Shown here piece by piece: positions 28,981-39,700 of a DNA stretch of 64,000 nt. Numbering within the stretch: position 1 is the stretch's first letter; the number at the start of each line of letters is the position of its first letter. Source of the stretch: Syngnathus acus. Its lineage: Eukaryota > Chordata > Actinopteri > Syngnathiformes > Syngnathidae. The translations under genes and the position numbers were made by a program. The notes beneath the pieces are model-generated. The model was not told the DNA's origin. It worked only from the letters and a program-made list of their open reading frames with translations, and searched no databases. Location: positions 8,318,001-8,382,000 of the forward strand of contig NC_051106.1 of the NCBI RefSeq assembly GCF_901709675.1, written 5' to 3'.

Positions 28981-29229
28981 ATGTCAGGATGGACAGAGCG
29001 TGCCGATGATAACAGACGGAGAGAGAGAATAGAGAGGGGAGGAAGAGGAGGAGGGGGGGGGTACCTTCTTGCAGCCTGGCTGGAGGGTGGAGACTGTGGG
29101 AGCGGCAGGCAAGGAGAGGGAGGCAGGGAGGATCTCAGCCAGGGAGAGAGAAGAGGAAGAGCAGGACAGCGTGGATGTCAGCCGACTGGATGTGTTTTGA
29201 CTCTGCGTCGGGTAAACGCATTCAACAAG
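28981..29229 (+). other. gng2: Candidate gng2 promoter and 5' untranslated exon
   Basis: A purine-rich stretch (GAGAGA and GGAGGA runs) leads into a segment ending in a strong donor, AACAAG then GTATGT at 29230. Mammalian GNG2 has several distant non-coding first exons, and gng2 is the next plus-strand gene. The transcription start cannot be fixed. Confidence 0.3.
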
Positions 29230-32200
29230 GTATGTTTTCAAATCATCTTTTTCAATATGGTGGCTACGGCTATGGTGTGTGTGCGCTCGTTTGATTAATT
29301 GTGATGCTGCTGCTGGGTTTACATCAGGGAACCCCCCCCCCCTCCTCACGCCTCGCTAGTGGGGAAAAAAAAAAAAAATTCACTCTGCCGGATGAAATTC
29401 AAGGATCAAAAAAAGGGGGGGGTTGAGCTCCGATCATTCCCGACCATTTTCCTTCCTCGAGCGTCATGTCGTGGTCAGAGGAGAAAGGGGGGGATGAGGG
29501 GGAGGGTCTGTTTTTTCATCAAGCATACTCGAATAAATTGTACGCAGCACAAAAGAAATTGTTGTGCTTTATTGCCAAACCTCTCGAGGTTTTGTGTAGC
29601 GTATCGGCGGGGGCCTGTTTAGCATTTAGTCTTTGGAGGCCGCCACCAAGACAAAACAGTCGAGGTTAACAAGTGTTGCAAAACATCGGAGCGACAAACA
29701 AGGTCAGGATGACGAGGGGAATTGTTTGGGGAATTGACGATCCCTCTGGATGAGCTGCTAGTTTGTGTGCCTGCCATCCGTGTTTAAAGAGAAAAAGCCG
29801 AGGGGTGGAAACGGCCTCGAGGATGACGTTGAGCTAAAGGCGCCGACCTTTTTTGGCACTTGTTTGCTCCTGACAAGTGTTGGTTTTTAGTTTTGGGTGC
29901 GCAGCGAGCTCGAGTTCACAATCTAAAGATCTACAAAGATCTTATGGAAGTGAGTCTGTCAAATGACCTTTTAGCACAGCAACCAACCAACATTTTGTTC
30001 GTCCTTAGAGACAGAAAGATCGGATCTTATTCAGGTCTTAAAGTAGTCCAATCTGCAAAGTTGTCCTGGATTAGTTTTTTTGTCACCTCAGACATCTTTT
30101 ATTATTTCAGGACAAGATCTCGAGGAGTCAACAGATACAAATCTTGGATGTTGCTTCGAGTTTCTGGGACTGTTTCAAGTGGTGTTGTGAAGGTAAGGTC
30201 CATGTCAGTAGGTTTTTTCAATTCCATGCAGTGAAGTCCACAAAAAAAGTTGAGCAATGAAGATGCCGACCAACCGTGGTCTTTAATTTTCTGTCTCGGT
30301 TTGAAGTCTAAAAGTTTGTCATCACACAAATTGGCGGCTCTGTTGTTCTGGACCATCTGTTCTGCTAAAGCTTTAAAGAGAAAGATCTCTTTGAGGACTC
30401 GGGAGTCTCGGCAAAGCTCGCCCTTGCACTCTCTGTACAATCCAAACAAGGCCGGATGTTTGTCATATTGTTAACAGCCCAGCAGTCTGACACTGTTATT
30501 CTTGGCTGCTTGATCGGTTCCAGAGGAGACGTATGTTTATCTCCACTCTACCCGCAGACACACACTTGCAAAACTCTTAATCCGGAACCGCAAGTGGTTC
30601 CCCAAAATCAGTCGGTGCTGGTTTGCCACCTTGAAAACACAAAATACGTCTCAGATTGAATCTAGCGCTTTATAGTCGCTGCTCTTCTGCATTGTTTCTA
30701 CCCCACTAACCCGCTGTGCTATTACGTAATGCACAATTTCAAGGTTTTAACTCTTTTGGAGCGGGAGTGGATTTTTTTTTATTTTTTTATCAACATTTCA
30801 CCCCAGTAGGATTGTTCTTGATTGGTTGTTGCCGCTTGAATCCAACAGAGAAGTCGTAGCGGGGTACCGGCGTTTGATCTGCTAAACATAAGAGAGCACA
30901 GTTGAGCTCCCTGGAGCAATAAGCTGCTGCCTCCTCAGCTCCCAGTAGATGCATCATTTCCTGGGCCACCCCACCCATTCTTCTGGGGCTTAGATTAACC
31001 CCTAAAACACACACACGCACACACACACACACACTGAGGGTGTCATGCTGAGGGTGTCGCAGATGTCCGGGCTAATGGAATGATGACGGGTGGCCGTGGG
31101 CCGACTGTGAGGCAGTCAGTGGGAGAAAGTGGAGAGTCTTGTTTTACTTTAGGGTACTTAAAAAAAAAAAGAAAAAAAAATCTGGAATTACTTCCTGGTT
31201 TATGGAGGACAGACGATGCTTATGTGACGTTATAATGACATGCTAGGTCCTTTAAATCTTCTCCTTCGTTCGTCTCGATCGACAGAAAAACATCAGACAT
31301 GTTAGCAAAAAGAACTACGTTATGCTAAAAAAAGAATTTTTCAATTTTCTATGAAACGTCTCCATTTTTCCAACAGATATGAAAAGTCTGACTTTTTTTT
31401 AAAGATGACTCTCTGTAGACCCTGCGACTTAATCACTCTTCCACCAGGGTCCAGATGCCAGGGCCGGAGCCACGTGTTTAATTACCACACACCCTCGGGC
31501 TTCATGACGACAGGACACTCCCTGCCTGCCTGGCGGTCTTTCTTTCTCGTTGACACTGGAAGAAAAATAAATATAGTCAAGCTAATTAGCTTGTGAAGGA
31601 GGGTGGGGGTTGCTAGATGAACGTAGCTATCAGAGTAACAGACCGTCAGTCTCCATGGGGCCCGCAATTACATTTTCCTAAGCGGGAAGTCTCATGTGGC
31701 GCCGATACGTCGTCGTCACATGTGTGAGTGACGCTGACCCACGCGACAGCGCTTGCTCGTTAGCGGCTAACCAGCTAGCAGGAATAGCGTATGGGAATAT
31801 CTGTAGCAAATATGAATGAGCGGTCCCAGAAACAAGATGGCCGACATCTCCAAAAGGTGGTTGAGGCCGCTCCCTGTGGGGTTAACAGTCACTAGTTGGC
31901 GCTCACGTGACTGCCGCCATTTGTTTCCCGTTTATGTTTGCTGTGTCAACGTTGTGTCAAAGATGCTAAGTGCTGCACTTTACATCCACACCTCACGATC
32001 GCTGAGTAAAGTTTATTTTGCTGTTTGGAGCTTTTGGGCGAGTGTGTGTTTTCCCTCTCTCTCTCTCTTTTTCCTCTCTCTTTTCTTTTTTGTTAATGTA
32101 TGCTTTTCTGCCGTGCCGCATCAGTGCGGGATTTACGACAGCCGGAATTCCCTTCCTCTGCAGATCTGCTCATGCGGAGTAATTGGTCCATTTATCAGAA

Positions 32201-32494
32201 GCAGCAGACAGCGAGCGTCACGTGTCCGCGGACAATGACGCAGTCGATGCAAGGCAAAAGGAGGATGAGCCACTTAAACCCGGGATGGGCGACCGAAAGA
32301 AAGCACGTGGGCCACTCAGGCCTCAACCGGTTCAAATTTGAGGGCAATATCATGAGACTTCCATGGAAATGAACATAAGCACACAAATCAAAAATGGCAA
32401 TGTGTTTGAAAAAAGTTTCCAGATTTTTTGGCTGCACCGGTGCCAGATGCAGTGACAAATGTTCACTTTTTTTCTGTGTGTGTCTTTCATGCAG
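29230..32494. other. Probable gng2 leader intron
   Basis: No coding sequence was recognised. It contains an A/T low-complexity patch near 31158 and a CA microsatellite at 31007-31034. Open frames are short and unlike known proteins. Confidence 0.3.
31007..31034. repeat. CA microsatellite
   Basis: A (CA)n run with one CG interruption. Confidence 0.85.
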
Positions 32495-32566
32495 AGTGGG
32501 CCGAGCTCAACTCGCTGACTTGAGCTGCAGACACTGAGGCGGAGTGCGGCGGTGGAAGCAGACCAG
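32495..32566 (+). other. gng2: Candidate second 5' untranslated exon of gng2
   Basis: A 72-bp segment is flanked by a good acceptor (pyrimidine tract and GCAG before 32495) and a good donor (ACCAG then GTAAAG). It has no ATG, as expected of a leader exon, and lies 0.9 kb before the coding start of gng2. Confidence 0.4.
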
Positions 32567-32869
32567 GTAAAGGCGAGCTTGTCTTTGACAATTAACGGTG
32601 GGTTAGGGCAGCTACGATGATTGGTGGCTCGAGACGAGGCAGCTGACCATGAATTGACCGCCTGTTTTCCATTTTCTGCCTTTATGATGTCGCGTGACCG
32701 TTTATTGCGCATACACACACATGGTCATGTGACGCATGACTATTATGCTTTCCCACCAATTATTGCAACATGCTTTCAAATCACGGAAATAGTGCTTAGC
32801 AGATGTATTACAGCACGCAAAGTCATTTTCAGTTGTGAAATTTGAGGGCATGTCTACCAAGAATAGAAA

Positions 32870-32960
32870 TAACAAAAAAAAAATGACACAGGAAGTCGGC
32901 CATTTTGATTTGAAGCGGCCATCTTAGGGTCATTTTGGCCATTTTCACTTTTTAACGCTG
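32870..32960 (-). repeat. Fragment of dispersed repeat
   Basis: Contains 'acaggaagtcggccatttt' and further 'ggccat' units, the reverse complement of the motif at about 10385-10445 and 61120-61320. It is probably an old interspersed element; its class could not be named. Confidence 0.4.
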
Positions 32961-33459
32961 AGAACAAAAACAAAGTGCTAATTTTGTGCCGACACCCCAG
33001 AAACCTGAAAGCGCAACGCGCTAGCGATCCGCTGGCCCCTTTTCAACGCCTCCCCCGAGCCGTGAAACAATGACCTCGATACAAAAGATGACTTTGACTC
33101 GTCAGCCATGCTCGGGAAGTAAACCTCGACCCCATTTTCGTTCAAGAGTTGCAAAAGTGGGCGCACGCCATTCGGATTTATCGATTATGTGACAGTGATA
33201 TCATAAATAGCAAACCAAGAATAGTATTTCTTTTGTCACGTTTATAAAATATGTGCAGAACCGGGCTTTACGTACAGTATTTCTGGCCTTACCTCCAATG
33301 CAATGATTTGAAATGGTGCTGTGGACAAAGCAGTGCCCCCACCTCGCTCACCCTCAGCCCACCGCCACCAGCTGCCTAGCAACTGAGGCCATAAATAAAA
33401 TGGCCGCATGTGCTCGATAATACCGCGCTTGTGCGTGACAACGTACGGCGGTCCGCTGA

Positions 33460-33841
<382 letters not shown>

Positions 33842-34075
33842 AAAAATACAAATAAAATGGTGACGCCACCAACGCCATGTGCGGCAAAGTTTGGAACGCG
33901 GACGTTGGAGCAGGAGGGAAGATGTAGAAATCTTTAGGAATCTCATCCGTGGATGGGAAGCATGTTGAGGGTCGGTGCTTTGATGATGATGATGATGCTA
34001 ATGGAGTGATGATGGACGACCCTTCAGGCTGTGACATCATGTACAAATCTAGTTAACTTTTTGTCGTTTTTCGAG

Positions 34076-34112
34076 GTGTGTGTGTGCGTGTGTGTGTGTG
34101 TATGTGTGTGTG
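34076..34112. repeat. GT microsatellite in gng2 3' UTR
   Basis: A (GT)n run with CG and AT interruptions downstream of the gng2 stop. Confidence 0.85.
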
Positions 34113-34588
34113 CTTCACTAGCACACAGTAGGACTGCAAACTAAATTTCTCTCCCTCCGCTAGATGCCACCTGACAGTTGAAACTATGATTTAAGTGGTT
34201 CCTCTTACCTGGATATAGCTTTCTATAACTCTCTGTGGTTTCTTTTTTTATTTCATTTTTTTAAATATCCATAAAGTTAGTGACAACTTTTCAGTGGGAT
34301 GTTTTGGAACACTCAATGGTGTGGTTTTCTTCTCGACATACAGTGCTGAGTAAGTTTATGGGGAAAAAAACAAAAACAAATTATGTCTACGAGACGTTCT
34401 GTTTAACGACAATGTGATCAAGTCTGTCTCCTTTCCCGTCACTCAAATCTTCTTTCTACTCTTTGTACAAAAACAAAACGATACGCGAGTAAAACTGTGA
34501 TGTGCTGTAAACTATGGTCGCCTTCTGCTTCCTTTCTTGACTGCATATAAAGCTACAGGGCCAACTCTCAGTACAAAAATAATGTGGA

Positions 34589-34601
34589 CGCCCCCTGGTG
34601 G
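34589..34601 (-). promoter_or_regulatory. CTCF-like motif near gng2 3' end
   Basis: CGCCCCCTGGTGG is the reverse complement of a consensus CTCF core. Its orientation is opposite to the forward sites at 27168 and 27730, so together they bracket gng2 in a convergent arrangement of the kind that can anchor loops. Confidence 0.4.
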
Positions 34602-34668
34602 CCAGTTGGAGAAATGACAAATATTCAATTATGGAGAACCAGCAAATTGTTTTTCTTTACGTTTTTTT

Positions 34669-34674
34669 AATAAA
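34669..34674 (+). terminator. Poly(A) signal, probable end of gng2
   Basis: AATAAA lies 830 bp past the gng2 stop and before the oppositely oriented tRNA gene. Confidence 0.45.
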
Positions 34675-34915
34675 TTAAATCGACAGTTGACCAAACACAC
34701 ATTGATCGACGAGGACCTGTGATGATGTGAAAAAAGTAAGCGCCTGGAGGCACAAGAGCTGATCTCTGATCAGTTTAATACATATTAGCCCATTATTCGC
34801 AGTATTCTTGTTGTTGAACCCGTGCACAGTGGTTTACATTCCATAATATACATTATTTAGGCATAAATCTTACACACACAAGAAGTAGCAATACATTTAA
34901 AATGAAAAATGTTGC

Positions 34916-34998
34916 TGTCAGAAGTGGGATTCGAACCCACGCCTCCAGGGGAGACTGCGACCTGAACGCAGCGCCTTAGACCGCTCGGCCATCCTGAC
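34916..34998 (-). tRNA. tRNA-Leu (CAG)
   Basis: An 83-nt class II tRNA on the minus strand. The acceptor arms GTCAGGA and TTCTGAC pair (with one G-U), and the discriminator is A. The D arm is TGGCCGAGCGG, the anticodon loop TTCAGGT gives anticodon CAG, the variable arm is long, and the T arm contains GGTTCGAATCC. It lies between gng2 and dusp23 and is an independent RNA polymerase III gene. Confidence 0.95.
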
Positions 34999-35640
34999 AG
35001 TTGCAATCGCCCGTGGCGGATAGGTTTAATAAACATTAAAAACCATGGGTCAGTGTGCCTTTGGGTTGGTCGGCTTACATTATGCTGTACTGCAATCCTT
35101 AACAAGCCTTATGTAACGAGCGGCGGACGTCGACGCCGAAAGTCTTGTTCGGTGCTCGCACATTTCATTTGGGACGAGAAGACGCCACCAAGTTTTCATT
35201 CGCCCTTTCCTCCACTAAATAACGGTAAATGTACGTCATTTTTTGTATGTCTATGAGTGCCATACATTCGACACCTGACGTTAGCCATCGTATTAGCATG
35301 TAGCAGTATTACGTTTTTGTGCGTGGGTCTTCCAAGTTTCTCAGCTCGGCTAACTGAACTCAACTCAACTTTTTTTTCTCGCAAGAGGATTTCCAGTCTA
35401 GCTAAAATGTTTGTATGCTACTGTACTGGTCCAGTATGTCATCTTGCTTGAATCGGCGTCGTTAATGTGGGTCCGCAGTGATTTATGCTAAGTTTACCCA
35501 AAGTTCCTTCCCTTACATGAACGTATGTAGTTTCTTGCTACTTGTATTCCACTATTCCATTAGAAAGTAATTTTATTCTCGAGTAGGGCGCTTCCGAAAT
35601 AGTACATATCCACATTTTTCAGCTAATAACTTAGGACCCC

Positions 35641-35671
<31 letters not shown>

Positions 35672-35821
35672 GTAAAAATCAATGAATTGGTGAGTACTGT
35701 ACAATAAGTCTCACTTTGATAGTTTGTTTAAATGACAACTATAATTTGCAACCTTAATAAATGCCTACAAATGGGGCAAGTGAAATTGTGGTACTTAATT
35801 AATACTTTCTTTCTTCTCAGA
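34999..35821. other. dusp23 upstream region
   Basis: Contains a slightly GC-rich patch (35115-35250) that may be the dusp23 promoter or first exon, and the poly-C/CA tract at 35637-35671. The coding exon is preceded by a good acceptor (ttctttcttctcag ending at 35820), so at least one untranslated leader exon must lie upstream. Confidence 0.4.
35637..35671. repeat. Poly-C/CA compound microsatellite
   Basis: Twenty-one C residues run directly into seven CA units. Such tracts are prone to sequencing and assembly length error. Confidence 0.85.
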
Positions 35822-36364
35822 ATGGGTTCCACTCCACCAAACAATTTCTCATGGGTAGACCCGGGCAAAGTAGCAGGACTGGCCTTTCCCCGGATGACGG
35901 CGCAGTACCAGTATCTTCTGGACCATGGCATCCAACACCTGGTGTGCCTGTGCGAGCACAAACCCCCCAATTATGATACATGTCCCAAACTGCAGCTCCA
36001 TCACATCAAGATTGTTGACTTCACGCCACCCTCGCAGTCTCAGATTGATAGATTCCTCGCCATTGTGGAGGAGGCCAACACCAAAGGAGAGGTATGAGAC
36101 TCCAGAAAGGTCCAGGGGTCCAGTTTATAAGGCCATATTTGCTTTGGCTATAGTGACACTTGTACCCCCTTCTTCTAGGGCGTGGCCGTCCACTGCATGC
36201 ACGGCCACGGAAGAACAGGCACCATGCTGGCCTGCTACCTGGTCAAGACAAGAAAAATGTCCGGCATCGACGCCATCAATGAGATCCGCCGACTGCGCAA
36301 GGGCTCCATCGAAACCAAAGACCAAGAGAAGGCTGTGGTACAGTTTTATCAACGCGTTAAATGA
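35822..36364 (+). CDS. dusp23: Dual specificity phosphatase 23
   Basis: Two coding exons (35822-36091 and 36179-36364) encode 151 residues, against 150 in human DUSP23 (VHZ). The atypical dual-specificity phosphatase signature HCxxGxGRTG reads [10 protein letters not shown] with catalytic Cys96. The general acid is Asp66 in IVDFTPP, and the C-terminal [12 protein letters not shown] and EKAV-QFYQR blocks are family diagnostic. It is a small soluble phosphatase made only of the catalytic core, able to act on phospho-Tyr and phospho-Ser/Thr. The gene converges on the afadin-like gene: only 379 bp separate the two stop codons, so the 3' UTRs may overlap. Human DUSP23 is on 1q23, so this neighbour is not part of the 14q/6q pattern. 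Confidence 0.95.
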
Positions 36365-36706
36365 AAAAAAGTGAGACAATTGTCACGTAATTGATATCCC
36401 CCCTAAAACGATTTATAATTGCTTTGAGATGCCAGAAGTTGGTGTTGCATTATCATAAAATACGATAGGTTAAAAAAATATCAATGTATAGGTGAATCAT
36501 AAATGTGTTGGGAGAACGGGATCAGAAATGAACACTAATGAAACTCTTTATTTTTTTTAAAGGACACAAAACTTTAAATGTGATCAAACCAAAAAAATAG
36601 TGATATTGATGCATAATAAGATCAATTGTAGTACCATAGTAAAAGTCTGACATGCTTTATGGGTCTAAGCCTAAACTCGTATTGACATAACAGTACGGCC
36701 TTTTTT

Positions 36707-36718
36707 TTTATTTTTATT
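36707..36718 (-). terminator. Poly(A) signals for the afadin-like gene
   Basis: Two back-to-back AATAAA motifs on the minus strand (TTTATT at 36707-36712 and 36713-36718) begin about 25 bp after the stop at 36744; another lies at 36547-36552. Confidence 0.45.
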
Positions 36719-36743
36719 AAACTAGCAAAGCTTAAACCTTCAT

Positions 36744-39700
36744 TTACGCACTGGGTGTCAGAGAAAACAGACGCTGACGCTCCTTGAACGGTAGCTTCTC
36801 GGGAGCCGACAACCTCCGTGCCTTGTCTTCCCGGCACCTGTGGATCAATTTATTTTTTAACTTTATATGTTACTTCATTATGGGGAGCAAAACAAGGAAG
36901 TTCTCAGGGACTGCTTGCAAACAGTAGAAGCAATCGTGATTCGATTTCCGCAAATACAAAACAATAATGACTAGTTTTCCTCACTCTGGAAACATCGCTG
37001 TTTCTTGTCGCCGTCCGCTTGATCTGTTATCTGCCGAAAATGGAAAGGACAATAAAATATGGAGTGAAAAGTAAGCAAAATGTTTTCCCAATGAATTCAT
37101 CAGCCAAATCGATTTTCCACCAATGAAGTAAGTACCTGTTTTCTCATCTTTTGGGTTGGCAAGACCTTTGGACTGTGCTTCCAAAATGTTGTTTGTATTT
37201 CCTGGTGGACTTTTCTTTTTCTAGGAGACAAAACGTATCACCTTCTTGTTTGTTTCTTTGAAAAAAGGCCACAAACAATAGCTGTTCCTCGTTGAATGCG
37301 CTTACCTGAGCTCTTTTCTCCAGCTCTTGTATCACCACCATCATATCCAAGTCCTCGTCGTCCTCGTCCTCTCCCTGTTGCCGGATCTCTCGCAGCCTCT
37401 TCTGAAACTGCCACTCCAGGCTCAGGTTGCCAAGTCGCTCGGTCTCCTTGGCGCTGAGTTCGCCCTTGGCCTGAAGCGCCCTTACCTCCTGCTCCAGGAC
37501 CTCGACCTCGTCCAGTTTGGTCATCTCATTCGGTTTCCGCCGGTCTTTAGGCTCCACCGGACATTTGCTCTGCTTCTGCTGGCTCAGTGGTTCTTGGAAG
37601 GAAACGTGCTTTGTAGGAGTGATGCTCACTTGCGGTTTTGCCGTATGTTGCTGGGATAGTCGCGAGGGTCGAGGTAGCTTCTTATCAGCAGGAATGGGGA
37701 AAGTGTAGTTGACGGGAGGTTTCGGACACCTTTGGGTCAAGTGTCCGTTTATTTGGAGGCTTTGACTGGACCTCAACGGTGCTAGACAGGAAGGATGCTG
37801 GAATGTGGTAAGTGGAGGAATGGCGTGAGAAATGCCCGGCCTGGTCACAGGGATGTCGATGCGTATCGGCTGGACGGAAGGCGTCGGAATGGGCTGTTGT
37901 GAAAAAGGGGTCCTCCAGACCCCTGCGCGGGTTCCTTGATGCCCTTTGACCGGGCAGCAGTTGTCAGCGAGGATGTTTTGGGTGGAGAAGCTCGGGCGAA
38001 TAGGTAGGTGCGAGTGGTAGCCTTTGGAGCTTCTGCCCTGCCAGATGGTTTGACTTTTATCCAGCAGGGGGCCCCCTGTGTCCACGCACAAGTTCTCCTG
38101 TGAAAGAGCTTGACGCTGGAGAGGGAAGAGAAGACACTATTTTTATTTGAGGCCTTCAGTCTATGACAACACAAAGCATAGATTGTGATTTTTCATTACA
38201 TTAGCATCAACGCATTTGAAGTTGTTCTAAAAAACAAAGCAAGATGGACATGCTGAAATATTACCATAAAGGTCCTCTTGTTAACAGCATTCTGTCCTCC
38301 CAAAGGCCCGAAAGACACCCGAAACATTTGCTGCGGTCGACTGGATGCAGATGCGTTCTTGTCCTGAGATTTCGAGGTCGGAAGCGTCAAATATTCTGGA
38401 TGAAAAGTCTAACAGCAGACAAAAGGGTGACCTTGCTTGACATCCAGAAACAATCCGTGCTGAGCGCATCTTTAGTTAAGTCGGGAAAAACAAATCATAC
38501 ATCACTGCAAAGGTTGGAAACTGACTTGTTCCCTCGCACATCTCGCTTGGCGAGCTCATCGCCGTCCTCAAGGGCAAAATCTGTCATAAGTCGGGAGAAA
38601 AATAAATCAAATACTAAAAATATCACAGTTTATGTGACATCCCCTTAAGCGTATTTCACACTCATCGCAATATCAGAATGGACGTCACCCACCGGCCATG
38701 TTGGGGTTGGAGCGATAAAATTGCCTGTTCTGCATGATCTGATCTTTCTTTGTCCCCCCGCGGCCATGCCGAACCCCCCTCTGCTCCAGTTGAGCAGGAT
38801 CTTCAACAACGTAGAGAGGGATTTCCTTCCAGTTAGCTGCAACGTGACTATTATCACTTCCTTCAAGGACAGAAAGTGGTCTTCAGAATTTTCAAACAAT
38901 TCCATTTTGGTTGATGGTTTTCACCTGCAGTGCAAGCGGGGGCAGGAATGCCCAGCAGAGCACTGAGGCCATGGAAGCTAGCGCCAAACTTAGCCACTCT
39001 TAAGGTCACAATTGGGCCGGTTTCCATCATGAGTGCTGCCGCCCTAAACCAGACAAAAGCTCAAAATGCGGAAAAGGTTCCTGGAACTTCACAGGGTTTT
39101 GGGGTCAGCTGGAGCTACCTTTCCTGACTGAGGCCGAGCAAGCTTTGACCGTCCACGCTGAGCAGCTGGTCGCCTGTTGTCAACAGACCATTCTGTAAAA
39201 ATGAGAAACATTTCAGAAATGTCAGCCCTTCCCTTCCGTGGAATGACTTGGGTTTGTGTGAACCCACCATCTCGGCCGGTCCACCCTTGACAATCGACTT
39301 GATGTAAATCCCAAGGTGGTCTTGGCCTGCTCCCTGAGGCATAATTACAACGAGGATGCTAATCAGATCAGACGTTTGGCAAGATAGCGGTTGTGTATGT
39401 GCAGGGAGCATTTGTGAGAACATGTTTTTGTCAGGGTTGCCACGGTTACCTTGGCAGCCACAATGCTGATCCCCATGCCACTGTTGAGTGGTTTCTTCAG
39501 GGTGACTGAAACAGTTTCTGGCTGACTCGGGTTGTCCTCATGATGAGAAAGAAAATGAATTGAATGGGACATACAGTTTAATTCAAAATAGGAACACTCG
39601 CAAGGACGTCTCCAATGGCCAGGTTCATTAAAGGCACACAAATAGCCACCGCTTGCTTATTAGTCAGATTGATGTCTTGTGTAATATATACCAAGAATGG

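Noticed and set aside
34857-35105. Minus-strand frame of 82 codons
   Set aside because: It overlaps the tRNA-Leu(CAG) gene and exists only because that sequence happens to lack stops.
38281-38469. Alternative frame through the 38265-38395 exon of the afadin-like gene
   Set aside because: It needs the wrong intron phase; the frame giving TLPTSKSQDK matches afadin and keeps the whole gene in phase.
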